From Planctomycetota bacterium (GTDB lineage: Bacteria; Planctomycetota; Phycisphaerae; Sedimentisphaerales; Anaerohalosphaeraceae), in the NCBI GenBank assembly GCA_003644175.1, contig QNBS01000029.1, positions 1 to 13,311 on the forward strand: a stretch of 13,311 nt of DNA, given 5' to 3'. Shown piece by piece: positions 1 to 6,737 of this stretch. The notes below the pieces were generated by a model that was not told the origin of the DNA, ran no database searches, and was given only the letters and a program-made list of their open reading frames with translations. A program made the translations under genes and the position numbers. The first letter of the stretch is position 1. The number at the start of each line of letters is the position of its first letter.

Positions 1-1
1 G

Positions 2-829
2 TTGGACCTGGATGGGCTGGGCCTGCGCGAGCGTGAAATGAAGATGGTCGAGCAGTTGATCCACAAGCCCAACGTCATTATTATCGTGACGGGTCCGACC
101 GGTTCCGGCAAGACAACGACTTTGTATTCTGCTTTGAAGCAGCTTAACGATGTCAAAACGAAGATCATCACCACCGAGAACCCTGTAGAGTACGATATCG
201 ACGGGCTTATTCAGGTCCAGATGCGTCCGGAGATCGGTTTGACGTTTGCAAGATGCCTGCGGGCTATCCTGCGGCAGGACCCCGACATCGTTATGGTCGG
301 GGAAATTCGGGACCTCGAAACGGCACAGATCGCAATACAGGCTTCGCTGACCGGACACCTGGTGTTTACCACCGTGCATACAAACGATGCCCCGAGCACG
401 TTAGCGAGGCTTATCGATCTGGGGCTCGAGACATTCCTGATTACCGCGACGATGGAAGGGATTATCGCGCAGAGGCTTGTGAGGCGGATTTGCCTTAACT
501 GCAAGACTGCCTTCGAACCGACTGAGGCGATGCTGATGGAGGTTGGACTTACGCCGGATGATGTCGCCGGGAAGGAGTTGTACTACGGGCGGGGATGCGA
601 TCAGTGCAACAATACGGGCTATCGTGGACGAATAGGGCTTTACGAAATCATGATGCTGGACGATGAGCTGCGGGACCTGATTATGAATGACGCCTCGACA
701 AATGTGCTGCGACAGGCGGCTCGCAGGAACGGGATGAGAACACTGCGCGAAAACGGGCTTGCCGTGATTTTTGACGGGATAACGACCATCGAAGAGGTGG
801 CCAGGGAAACTTTGGCTGCTGAGGAATAG
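2..829 (+). CDS. gspE: GspE/PilB-type secretion ATPase, C-terminal part (5' end outside window)
   Basis: Cytoplasmic hexameric ATPase that powers pseudopilus assembly by acting on the GspF platform. Only the C-terminal 275 residues are visible. The frame is open to the left edge, so the TTG at position 2 is not taken as a real start. Numbering from the edge, Walker A is GPTGSGKT (31-38), the Asp-box region is TTENPVEY (57-64), an arginine-rich stretch [10 protein letters not shown] leads into Walker B with VGEIRD (99-104), and the His box is [13 protein letters not shown] (117-129). A tetracysteine zinc motif, CLNC (164-167) and CDQC (199-202), followed by [13 protein letters not shown], is typical of the GspE/PilB branch rather than PilT. 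It stops 11 nt before gspF, so the two are surely co-transcribed. The Asp box reads E-N-P where E-D-P is usual. GspE is preferred over PilB because of the downstream G-H-I-J-K order. Confidence 0.95.
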   Translation: MDLDGLGLREREMKMVEQLIHKPNVIIIVTGPTGSGKTTTLYSALKQLNDVKTKIITTENPVEYDIDGLIQVQMRPEIGLTFARCLRAILRQDPDIVMVGEIRDLETAQIAIQASLTGHLVFTTVHTNDAPSTLARLIDLGLETFLITATMEGIIAQRLVRRICLNCKTAFEPTEAMLMEVGLTPDDVAGKELYYGRGCDQCNNTGYRGRIGLYEIMMLDDELRDLIMNDASTNVLRQAARRNGMRTLRENGLAVIFDGITTIEEVARETLAAEE

Positions 830-840
830 AGGTAAAGATA

Positions 841-2094
841 ATGGCTGTATTTCAATATCGAGCACTTGACAGCAACGGTAAGGAAGTTAAAGCCGAGATC
901 GAGGCGTTGAGCAGTAAGGAAGCGATAAGCAAGATACGGAACAAGGGGCTGTTTCCGACGAAGGTTCGGGCCATGAGCGCCGGCAAGAAGGTCCAGGCCG
1001 CCGGCGCCGCGGCGCCCAAGCGACGGCGTGCGACGGGCAAAGTCAAGATCAAGCACGTCTGCCAGTTCGCCAGGCAGCTTTCGACGCTTCAGGACGCCGG
1101 TCTTGCCATTTTGCGATCTCTTCGCATCCTGGAGGGTCAGCAGAAGAAGGGCAATCTGCGGAGGGTCATCGGGCTGGTCGCCGACGATATCGAGGGCGGT
1201 GCGACTCTTTCGGAGGCGATGAGCAAGCATCCCAAGTGTTTTGACAGGCTTTTTGTGAACATGATCGCCGCCGGAGAAGTCGGCGGCGTTCTGGACATTA
1301 TTCTCGCTCGTGTGGCCGAGTTCATGGAGAAGTCCCAGCGTCTCAAAGCGAAAGTCAAAGGCGCAATGGTTTACCCGATAGTGGTGCTGGTCGCTGCATT
1401 TATAATCGTGATGGGGCTGATGATATTTATCATCCCCAATTTCGCCAACGTGCTGACCGATATGTCCGACGGCGAGGCGAAACTGCCGAAGCTTACGCAG
1501 ACTCTGCTCAACATCAGCAACTGGCTTACGGACAGAAAAGGCCTGAATGCCGGCATTGTCGTAGCGGTGCCGTTTATCATCATCGCGATCATGCGGCTGA
1601 TCAGGCAATTCAGGGCGGGTCGATACGCAATCGACTGGGTCAAGCTCAGAATACCCATCCTCAAGCAGCTTGTTTACAAAACCGCCGTCGCACGATGGAC
1701 GCGGACATTGGCGACGCTTATCAGCGCCGGCGTGCCGATCCTGGAGGCGCTGAACATCACCCGCGAAACGTCGGGCAATGAAATATACGCCAGCATGTTA
1801 GGCAAGGTGCACAACGCCATCCGGCAGGGCGACACGTTTGCAAATCCTCTGCGACAGTCCGGGACGGTTGACGCCATCGTGGTCAACATGGTCGATGTGG
1901 GCGAAGAGACGGGCGACATGGACAAGATGCTGGAAAAGGTCGCCAACAACTTTGACGAAGAAGCAGACGTTCTCGTCTCGGCGCTGATGTCGATGCTCGA
2001 GCCGATTATGATTATCATACTCGGTCTGATCGTCGGCACGATCGTCCTGGCGATGTTCCTGCCCATGATAAGTATTATTACCGCTCTTATGTAG
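841..2094 (+). CDS. gspF: GspF/PilC-type inner membrane platform protein
   Basis: Polytopic inner-membrane protein that couples the ATPase to pseudopilin extraction. It has 417 aa, a normal length for the family. The N-terminus (FQYRALDSNGKEVKAEIEA) is typical of the family. There are two homologous T2SSF domains. The first is about residues 73-200, with FARQLSTLQDAGL and MIAAGEVGGVLD. The second is about 280-400, with RTLATLISAGVPILEALNI and MVDVGEETGDMDKMLEKVA. Hydrophobic segments lie at about 175-200, 236-254 and 387-413. A basic, Ala-rich linker (about 46-68) precedes domain 1. The start is supported by GAGG at 829-832, overlapping the gspE stop codon, 8 nt before the ATG. The next gene starts 58 nt downstream. 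PilC of type IV pili is the alternative name; context favours the T2SS-like form. Confidence 0.95.
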   Translation: MAVFQYRALDSNGKEVKAEIEALSSKEAISKIRNKGLFPTKVRAMSAGKKVQAAGAAAPKRRRATGKVKIKHVCQFARQLSTLQDAGLAILRSLRILEGQQKKGNLRRVIGLVADDIEGGATLSEAMSKHPKCFDRLFVNMIAAGEVGGVLDIILARVAEFMEKSQRLKAKVKGAMVYPIVVLVAAFIIVMGLMIFIIPNFANVLTDMSDGEAKLPKLTQTLLNISNWLTDRKGLNAGIVVAVPFIIIAIMRLIRQFRAGRYAIDWVKLRIPILKQLVYKTAVARWTRTLATLISAGVPILEALNITRETSGNEIYASMLGKVHNAIRQGDTFANPLRQSGTVDAIVVNMVDVGEETGDMDKMLEKVANNFDEEADVLVSALMSMLEPIMIIILGLIVGTIVLAMFLPMISIITALM

Positions 2095-2140
2095 AGAGCG
2101 AAGATTCGGATAGAGAAACAAAATGTTGACATTTTTTGAA

Positions 2141-2144
2141 AGGA
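2141..2144 (+). promoter_or_regulatory. Shine-Dalgarno deciding the start of the first large pseudopilin
   Basis: AGGA lies 8 nt before the ATG at 2153. The in-frame ATG at 2123 has only a weak purine run upstream, and using it would lengthen a leader peptide that is short in this family, so 2153 is preferred. Confidence 0.6.
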
Positions 2145-2152
2145 ACGGTTCG

Positions 2153-3079
2153 ATGGAAAAATGGAAATCGGTATCAAAGAAGAGGTTGGCGTTCACGATC
2201 GTGGAGCTCCTGACGGTGATGGCGGTCATTGCGATATTGATCAGCCTCCTGGTTCCCGCCTTAGCCCTTGTTAAGGCTTTCGCCAAGGAGATTGAGCAGA
2301 GAGCCCAGCTTCACAGTATCACAGTGGCGATCGACATGTTCGCCGCCAACTCCGGATACGGCACGTATCCACCGTCCAATGACAACTCGATGCCGCCGCT
2401 GGATCCGCAGGATCCAACGCCATACGGGGGCGCCCAGAAGCTGGCTGAGGCCCTGGTGGGCTGGGACCTGTTGGGCTACCACCCCAAGTCGTCGTTCATC
2501 TCTGACGGCGATGGCAGCGCTGGGCTCGGACAGCCGGTCTATGACCCCACGAATCGTAGGAACATGGACGAGCGCAAGGGTCCTTTCATTGAACTGGAAA
2601 ACGCCAATGCCTATAGGCTGGGGGACATTTACGCGAATGTCCAGAGTTTCGACCCGTTAAATTATGTCTTGTGCGATGTTTATGCAAAGAAACGCACTCT
2701 GGCGGTCAACCAGGCAAATAAGAAGACGGGCATGCCGATCCTCTACTACCGCGCACGAGCAGAGAACTTTAACCAAACCTTCGATTTGCTTGCGGGTGCT
2801 CCTGCGGCCAACGGGATCGAAGACGACATCTACTACTACCCCGACAATCAAAACCTGCTCTTGCTTGGCGCACCCGACGACGGCGCCTTGATCCACCCCA
2901 TTGCCGACGACGCAGCCATAGTTGATGACTACCTGGATTTTGAAAACATGATACTGAATAACGAGATTATAACGATCCGCCGTCCTTATCGTGCGGGGTC
3001 GTATATTCTCATATCGGCCGGCAAGGACGGGCGTTACGGTAAGGCTGATGATATAACCAACTTCACGACGGCAGAGTAG
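2153..3079 (+). CDS. large GspG-like pseudopilin, paralogue 1
   Basis: Probable pseudopilus subunit, inserted in the inner membrane and processed by a prepilin peptidase not present here. It has 308 aa from the chosen ATG. A class III leader of 13 residues ends KKRLA, followed by FTIVELLTVMAVIAILI. Predicted cleavage is A13/F14, with Ala rather than Gly at -1 and the conserved Glu5 at E18. The N-terminal hydrophobic helix spans about 14-40. The globular part is about twice that of a classical GspG. It shares blocks with the genes at 3822 and 4805: GAQKLAEALVGWD (93-105), ELENANAYRLGDIY (147-160), GMPILYYRA (193-201) and the C-terminal SAGKDGRYGKADDITNF (288-304). The last resembles the calcium-binding end of GspG. 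An alternative start at 2123 adds 10 residues. The family fold is clear; the exact role (major versus accessory subunit) is inferred. Confidence 0.85.
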   Translation: MEKWKSVSKKRLAFTIVELLTVMAVIAILISLLVPALALVKAFAKEIEQRAQLHSITVAIDMFAANSGYGTYPPSNDNSMPPLDPQDPTPYGGAQKLAEALVGWDLLGYHPKSSFISDGDGSAGLGQPVYDPTNRRNMDERKGPFIELENANAYRLGDIYANVQSFDPLNYVLCDVYAKKRTLAVNQANKKTGMPILYYRARAENFNQTFDLLAGAPAANGIEDDIYYYPDNQNLLLLGAPDDGALIHPIADDAAIVDDYLDFENMILNNEIITIRRPYRAGSYILISAGKDGRYGKADDITNFTTAE

Positions 3080-3103
3080 GTTGGGTTGTTGGCAGGTATC
3101 TGA

Positions 3104-3568
3104 ATGAAAAAGTTTTACAGCCAACCCGGTTTTACGCTTAGCGAGGTGCTGATCGTTGTTGCGATATTGCTGATTCTCGCCGGCGCGCTTGTGGGTTTCG
3201 GCAAGCATCTGAAGCAACAGGCCCGGGCCAGTCTCTGCGAGTGCACCATCGGCGTGCTGATTGCGGCGATTGAGCAGTACCACGACTGGCATGATGCGTT
3301 TCCTGACCCGGCCAATGATCCGGTGATGTCGCCGATAGAGAATCTGTATGCCCAGCTTTATAATCAACCCAGGTCATGTGCGTTGTGCGAGCAGATAGAG
3401 AAATCACAGAAAGGCGATATCGACGGCGACAGGGCATTTGAGTTCCTGGACCCGTGGGGCAAGCCTCTTGATTACCGGTATCTGCCGGGCATGACTTTCC
3501 CGGTGGTTGAATCGGGCGGGCCTGATGGTGATTTGGCGACCGCCGCAGACAATATCAGCAGCAGGTAA
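3104..3568 (+). CDS. gspG: GspG-like major pseudopilin (short form)
   Basis: Most likely the ordinary major pseudopilin that polymerises into the pseudopilus. At 154 aa it is close to the usual GspG length. The 9-residue leader gives G9/F10 cleavage, then FTLSEVLIVVAILLILAGAL with Glu5 at E14. The motif DPWGKPLDYRYLPG (116-129) is characteristic of GspG, and the end ESGGPDGDLATAADNIS (136-152) corresponds to the calcium-site loop of the family. It starts 24 nt after the preceding stop, with a modest AGG at about 3094-3096. It carries two close cysteine pairs (C45/C47 and C92/C95), unusual in a major pseudopilin. It lacks the extra blocks shared by its three large neighbours. A 253-nt gap with an inserted repeat follows. 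Confidence 0.85.
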   Translation: MKKFYSQPGFTLSEVLIVVAILLILAGALVGFGKHLKQQARASLCECTIGVLIAAIEQYHDWHDAFPDPANDPVMSPIENLYAQLYNQPRSCALCEQIEKSQKGDIDGDRAFEFLDPWGKPLDYRYLPGMTFPVVESGGPDGDLATAADNISSR

Positions 3569-3629
3569 GACGCCTTGCGCCGGTGCTTTGAGCGACGGGG
3601 CGTATTGAGACAGAGATATAAATTAAGGA

Positions 3630-3807
3630 GAAGACTTTTGCAAAATTGCGGTTTGCCATGTTTTTGGGAAAGAAAAGTCGCTGAGCTTTTTTCTTTCCCT
3701 TAGAGATAACTTGTTATGCGGCTGGATGTTATGGGATTACATAAGAAAATCGAAAAGATGATTTTCTTAAGTAATGTATGCCAAACCGCAATTTTGCAAA
3801 AGTCTTG
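3630..3807 (+). mobile_element. MITE-like element with 25-bp terminal inverted repeats and 7-bp flanking direct repeats
   Basis: The arm at 3631-3655 (starting AAGACTTTTGCAAAATTG) is the exact reverse complement of 3782-3806. TTAAGGA occurs immediately outside both ends, at 3623-3629 and 3808-3814, as expected for a 7-bp target-site duplication. Inside are two smaller hairpins. One is GGGAAAGAAAA at 3666-3676 with its complement at 3689-3699. The other is a 16-bp stem with one mismatch, 3736-3751 with 3760-3775. It is too short to encode a transposase, so a non-autonomous element is the simplest reading. The strand is arbitrary. The arms could also form one folded RNA in the operon transcript. 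Element family is not recognised. Confidence 0.7.
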
Positions 3808-3810
3808 TTA

Positions 3811-3814
3811 AGGA
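3811..3814 (+). promoter_or_regulatory. Shine-Dalgarno lying inside the right-hand direct repeat
   Basis: AGGA is part of the right TTAAGGA copy (3808-3814) flanking the inserted element and sits 7 nt before the ATG at 3822. The left copy (3623-3629) is now an orphan of the same site, so the insertion appears to have duplicated the ribosome-binding site rather than destroyed it. Confidence 0.6.
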
Positions 3815-3821
3815 ATAGAAA

Positions 3822-4775
3822 ATGATGAGGATAAGACCTGTTCGCAGCCGGTGGGCGTTTACGCTGATCGAGCTGCTTGTGGTTATCGCCATTATAGCCA
3901 TGCTCACGGGCGTGCTTGTGCCGAGCATAAAGATGGTCTCCAGGTCGGCCAAGCGCCTCAAGCAGTCGTCGGTCTTTCATGGTTACAGTACCGGACTGGA
4001 ACTCTTTAACAAGGATTTCGACGGCTATCCGGATTCCGACGTGCTGAGCGGGGCGGGTGGTTCGGTCTGCGGCGCTCAGCATCTGGCCGAAGCCATGATG
4101 GGCATCGATCAGAAGGGATTTGATCCCAGGAGCAGGTGGTATGCCCCGTCCCACGGGACCGATGTCTACGCAAGCGCCGCCCGCGGCTCGACGGCCGCTG
4201 AGATAACGGCAAGCAATAATCGTCGCAAGGAGGTTTATATTGAGCAGAAAGACGACGGGTGTTATGCCCTGGCCGACGTCTATGACGTCGCTAATGGCGG
4301 CAGCATCGGTCCGGTGTACAGTCCTTCGGGCTTCGCCCAGGCCAGGGCGCCGGTGCTGACGGATATTTTCAAGAAGAAACGCATTACACTGACCACGGCA
4401 ACCGGCGGAACAAACCGGGTCAAGGTCGGCACGCCGGTGCTGTATTTCAAGGCGGACACCACGTCGAGGCTGTTTACGGACGACCCGCTCGGTATCGGCA
4501 ATCATGCCAACTGGATTTATAATTATGACGACAACCAGGCGATCATCGACCTGGGAACCGTGCCGGATCAGACGGTGCGACACGATTTTGAAGCGGGCCG
4601 GCAAACAACGCGCAACGTGCCGGCGATGGATGGTCTGAATTGGTTTTATGAGACAATCAAGGACTCGCGTGTTGACGCATACGACAAGCCTCACAATGCC
4701 AAGACATTTATCCTGATGTCGGCGGGCCCGGACGGCGTGTTCGGGACAAAGGACGACGTAACTAATTTCAATTAA
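3822..4775 (+). CDS. large GspG-like pseudopilin, paralogue 2
   Basis: Probable pseudopilus subunit of 317 aa. Leader of 12 residues ending RSRWA, then FTLIELLVVIAIIAMLTGVL; cleavage A12/F13 with Ala at -1, Glu5 at E17. The N-terminal sequence resembles the very common planctomycete prepilin-type leader. Blocks shared with the genes at 2153 and 4805 are GAQHLAEAMMGID, YALADVYDV, VLTDIFKKKRITL, GTPVLYFKAD and the C-terminal SAGPDGVFGTKDDVTNFN (300-317). This last is the clearest copy in the window of the D-G-x-x-G-x-x-D-D calcium-type motif. The ATG at 3825 is an alternative start, shorter by one residue. A repeat element separates it from the upstream short GspG gene; without that insertion and its duplicated 7 bp the gap would be 68 nt. 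The next gene follows after 29 nt. Confidence 0.85.
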   Translation: MMRIRPVRSRWAFTLIELLVVIAIIAMLTGVLVPSIKMVSRSAKRLKQSSVFHGYSTGLELFNKDFDGYPDSDVLSGAGGSVCGAQHLAEAMMGIDQKGFDPRSRWYAPSHGTDVYASAARGSTAAEITASNNRRKEVYIEQKDDGCYALADVYDVANGGSIGPVYSPSGFAQARAPVLTDIFKKKRITLTTATGGTNRVKVGTPVLYFKADTTSRLFTDDPLGIGNHANWIYNYDDNQAIIDLGTVPDQTVRHDFEAGRQTTRNVPAMDGLNWFYETIKDSRVDAYDKPHNAKTFILMSAGPDGVFGTKDDVTNFN

Positions 4776-4790
4776 TGACAGGGCATGGGC

Positions 4791-4796
4791 AAGGAG
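4791..4796 (+). promoter_or_regulatory. Shine-Dalgarno deciding the start of paralogue 3
   Basis: AAGGAG lies 8 nt before the ATG at 4805. An in-frame ATG at 4775 overlaps the previous stop codon, but it has no such site and would put ten extra residues before the leader. Confidence 0.75.
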
Positions 4797-4804
4797 ATAT
4801 TAAG

Positions 4805-5755
4805 ATGAAGACCAGGTCAGGGCTGTTTTCGTGCAGTCGCGGGTTTACCTTAGCCGAACTGCTTACCGCAATGGCAATCATGGCGATTTTGATCGGCCTG
4901 CTTGTTCCGACCATAACCATTATTCGGAAAACCGCACAGAAGGTCAGGCAGAAATCGCAGTTCCACGGCATCGACATCGCGCTGGAGAGCTTTCGAACGG
5001 ATTTCGGCGACTACCCGAATTCATCGTACGACACGGGCGTTGACCCCGGCTACTGCGGCGCACAGAAACTCGCCGAGGCAATCGTCGGCTGGGACGGTTT
5101 CGGCGTCCATCCGAAGACGGAATGGCGATCTGACGGACTCGCAGATTGGAACGGCGACAGTGTCTACGATGATCCGGATGAATCTGTGTATCACGTCACC
5201 TTTGATACGCCTTACGAAAGCCGCGAGGATAATCGCAAGGTCAGATATGGTCCTTACCTTGAGCTGGAGGCCGCCAATGCGGTCAAGATTGGCGATCTGT
5301 ATCCCAATCCGGTCGGAACTCCGCCGTCGTTCCTGGACCCGCGCAGGTATGTTTTAGCGGATATGTTCGGCAAGGTTACTCACCTGACAACTCGCAAGAG
5401 AACGGGAATGCCGATTCTGTACTATAAGGCCGACGTCGGCAGTACGGAACATCGGCCGACTAATGTCTTTGTCGCAGGGCTCCCCTGGCCCCCGCAAAAT
5501 ATCTACAACGTCACCGACAACGGTCCGATTTACATAACCGCCCCACCGTTTGGCAACAGGTTACATGAATTGGCTGCTGATCAGGCCACCTTTTACGATC
5601 GGACGACGAACCCGAATTTCCCCGGCAGGACGATACCACCAAATCTGGGGCTGGGGCGTCGGCCTTATCGTTCGGAGTCGTTTATTCTCCACAGTGCCGG
5701 TCGGGACGGGCTTTATGGCACGGCCGATGACGTGTACAACTTTGACACCGAGTAG
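4805..5755 (+). CDS. large GspG-like pseudopilin, paralogue 3
   Basis: Probable pseudopilus subunit of 316 aa from the ATG with a strong AAGGAG. The leader ends FSCSRG, then FTLAELLTAMAIMAILIGLL; cleavage G13/F14, Glu5 at E18. It is the closest match to paralogue 1. Both carry GAQKLAEA.VGWD, a following HPK segment, an E-LE-AN-A...GD-Y block, TGMPILYY and RRPYR before the C-terminus, which here is SAGRDGLYGTADDVYNFDTE (297-316). It also contains an acidic stretch, DWNGDSVYDDPDES, in the middle. A cysteine just before GAQ is shared with paralogue 2 but is Gly in paralogue 1. The gene ends the run of GspG-type genes; a 101-nt gap with a 7-bp periodic repeat separates it from the gspH-like gene. 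Confidence 0.85.
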   Translation: MKTRSGLFSCSRGFTLAELLTAMAIMAILIGLLVPTITIIRKTAQKVRQKSQFHGIDIALESFRTDFGDYPNSSYDTGVDPGYCGAQKLAEAIVGWDGFGVHPKTEWRSDGLADWNGDSVYDDPDESVYHVTFDTPYESREDNRKVRYGPYLELEAANAVKIGDLYPNPVGTPPSFLDPRRYVLADMFGKVTHLTTRKRTGMPILYYKADVGSTEHRPTNVFVAGLPWPPQNIYNVTDNGPIYITAPPFGNRLHELAADQATFYDRTTNPNFPGRTIPPNLGLGRRPYRSESFILHSAGRDGLYGTADDVYNFDTE

Positions 5756-5761
5756 CGATGG

Positions 5762-5845
5762 GACTTGTGAGGTATGAGATTTGAAACTTGAGACTTAAAA
5801 AGCGAAACGCAATCTACAATCTACAATATACAATATAAAATTGTA
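5762..5845. repeat. degenerate 7-bp periodic array filling an intergenic gap
   Basis: Read in one register from 5762, the gap breaks into twelve heptamers: GACTTGT, GAGGTAT, GAGATTT, GAAACTT, GAGACTT, AAAAAGC, GAAACGC, AATCTAC twice, AATATAC, AATATAA, AATTGTA. Nearly all begin GA or AA. The five from 5762 to 5796 form one sub-family and the four from 5811 to 5838 another. There is no spacer, so it is not CRISPR. Short tandem heptamer repeats are known between genes of cyanobacteria and some other bacteria; the function here is unknown. No clear Shine-Dalgarno for the next gene lies in the array. Confidence 0.6.
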
Positions 5846-5856
5846 AACGGTGTCCA

Positions 5857-6708
5857 GTGAGGCGATACGGGGAAAAAACGGGTTTTACGCTCAGCGAACT
5901 GCTGGTTGTTATGGCCGTGATGATGATATTGGCCGCCGCAACCATTCCCGTCGCCAGACAGCTCATGAAGTCGTTTGAAACATCCGCCGGGGTAAGAAGG
6001 CTCATCAGCGCCGCGCTGTGCAACGGGCGCGCCATCGCCGCCAAAGAGCAGCGCTACGCGGGCGTGCGATTCCAGCAGGACATCAAGGGCAATCAGTACA
6101 TGATCTTTATCATCCACGATCCGGCGCCGGCGCCGACCACCGACCAACTCGCCATAGATCCTTTCGCAACGGGCACGGGGTTAGCCTGCGGCTTCCGGGC
6201 TATTGAGGGAAAGAAACCGATCAAACTGCCCGCAAACATCGGAGTAATGGATTTACGTATCCGCCTTGATCGGCAGGACGCCCGTATAAGCGACGACAGG
6301 CCTATTGAGGTCAGGATTGGTAGTGTCGTGGATGCTGCTGCGAGCAATGCGAATATCGACGACAATTATGAAGTGATGGATACGACCACTTTCTCTATTG
6401 TCTTTTCGCCGGCCGGCAAGCTGGTGGTTCATGACGTGAGAGTGCGAAACAGAACCGGCAACACAAGTGCTGATGATGTGTTCGACATAGATTTGAATGT
6501 GGATGCCGGCGGCGCTATGTTCTATCAGGACGATTACGCTATGTTGGGATTGGGGCAGGAGCCGAGCAGAAAGTGGTTTGTGATTTATGACAAGAAGGCG
6601 TTTGGCGCTGTCGGTGCGCCCAGCCGATGGAGCGATTATCTTGAATATCTCAAGAACAACGAAACTGTGTATGTCAACCCGCGTACGGGCGAAGTGATCA
6701 ACTATTGA
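5857..6708 (+). CDS. gspH: GspH/FimT-like minor pseudopilin
   Basis: Probable minor pseudopilin near the pseudopilus tip. It has 283 aa, long for GspH. The start is GTG: an in-frame TAA at 5836-5838 lies just upstream and no other start codon precedes the leader. The 9-residue leader MRRYGEKTG is followed by FTLSELLVVMAVMMILAAATIPVA; cleavage G9/F10, Glu5 at E14. The downstream segment AGVRRLISAALCNGRAIAA and then YAGVRFQQD fit the GspH/FimT pattern of a helix leading into beta strands. The stretch TTFSIVFSPAGKLVV is the usual C-terminal GspH strand pair. About 85 residues follow it, ending VNPRTGEVINY, and I do not recognise these. It lacks the acidic D-G motif of the GspG-type genes. The assignment rests on the leader, this pattern and its position before the gspI- and gspJ-like genes. 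Confidence 0.75.
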   Translation: MRRYGEKTGFTLSELLVVMAVMMILAAATIPVARQLMKSFETSAGVRRLISAALCNGRAIAAKEQRYAGVRFQQDIKGNQYMIFIIHDPAPAPTTDQLAIDPFATGTGLACGFRAIEGKKPIKLPANIGVMDLRIRLDRQDARISDDRPIEVRIGSVVDAAASNANIDDNYEVMDTTTFSIVFSPAGKLVVHDVRVRNRTGNTSADDVFDIDLNVDAGGAMFYQDDYAMLGLGQEPSRKWFVIYDKKAFGAVGAPSRWSDYLEYLKNNETVYVNPRTGEVINY

Positions 6709-6737
6709 CGATTGGGCGGTTTGGGCGTGATAAGCAG

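Noticed and set aside
2..4. TTG as the gspE start codon
   Set aside because: Starting here would remove the N-terminal domains that every GspE has. The frame is open to the edge, so the gene is simply cut by the window.
640..1608. 322-codon open frame on the minus strand
   Set aside because: It is fully antisense to gspE/gspF, whose family motifs are unambiguous. It is low-complexity His/Arg/Asp-rich sequence without a domain.
3666..3699. Stand-alone terminator after the short GspG gene
   Set aside because: The stem is A/T-dominated, its T-rich side is inside the stem, and it is nested within the inverted-repeat element.
5762..5845. CRISPR array
   Set aside because: The units are 7 bp and contiguous, with no spacers and no cas genes nearby.
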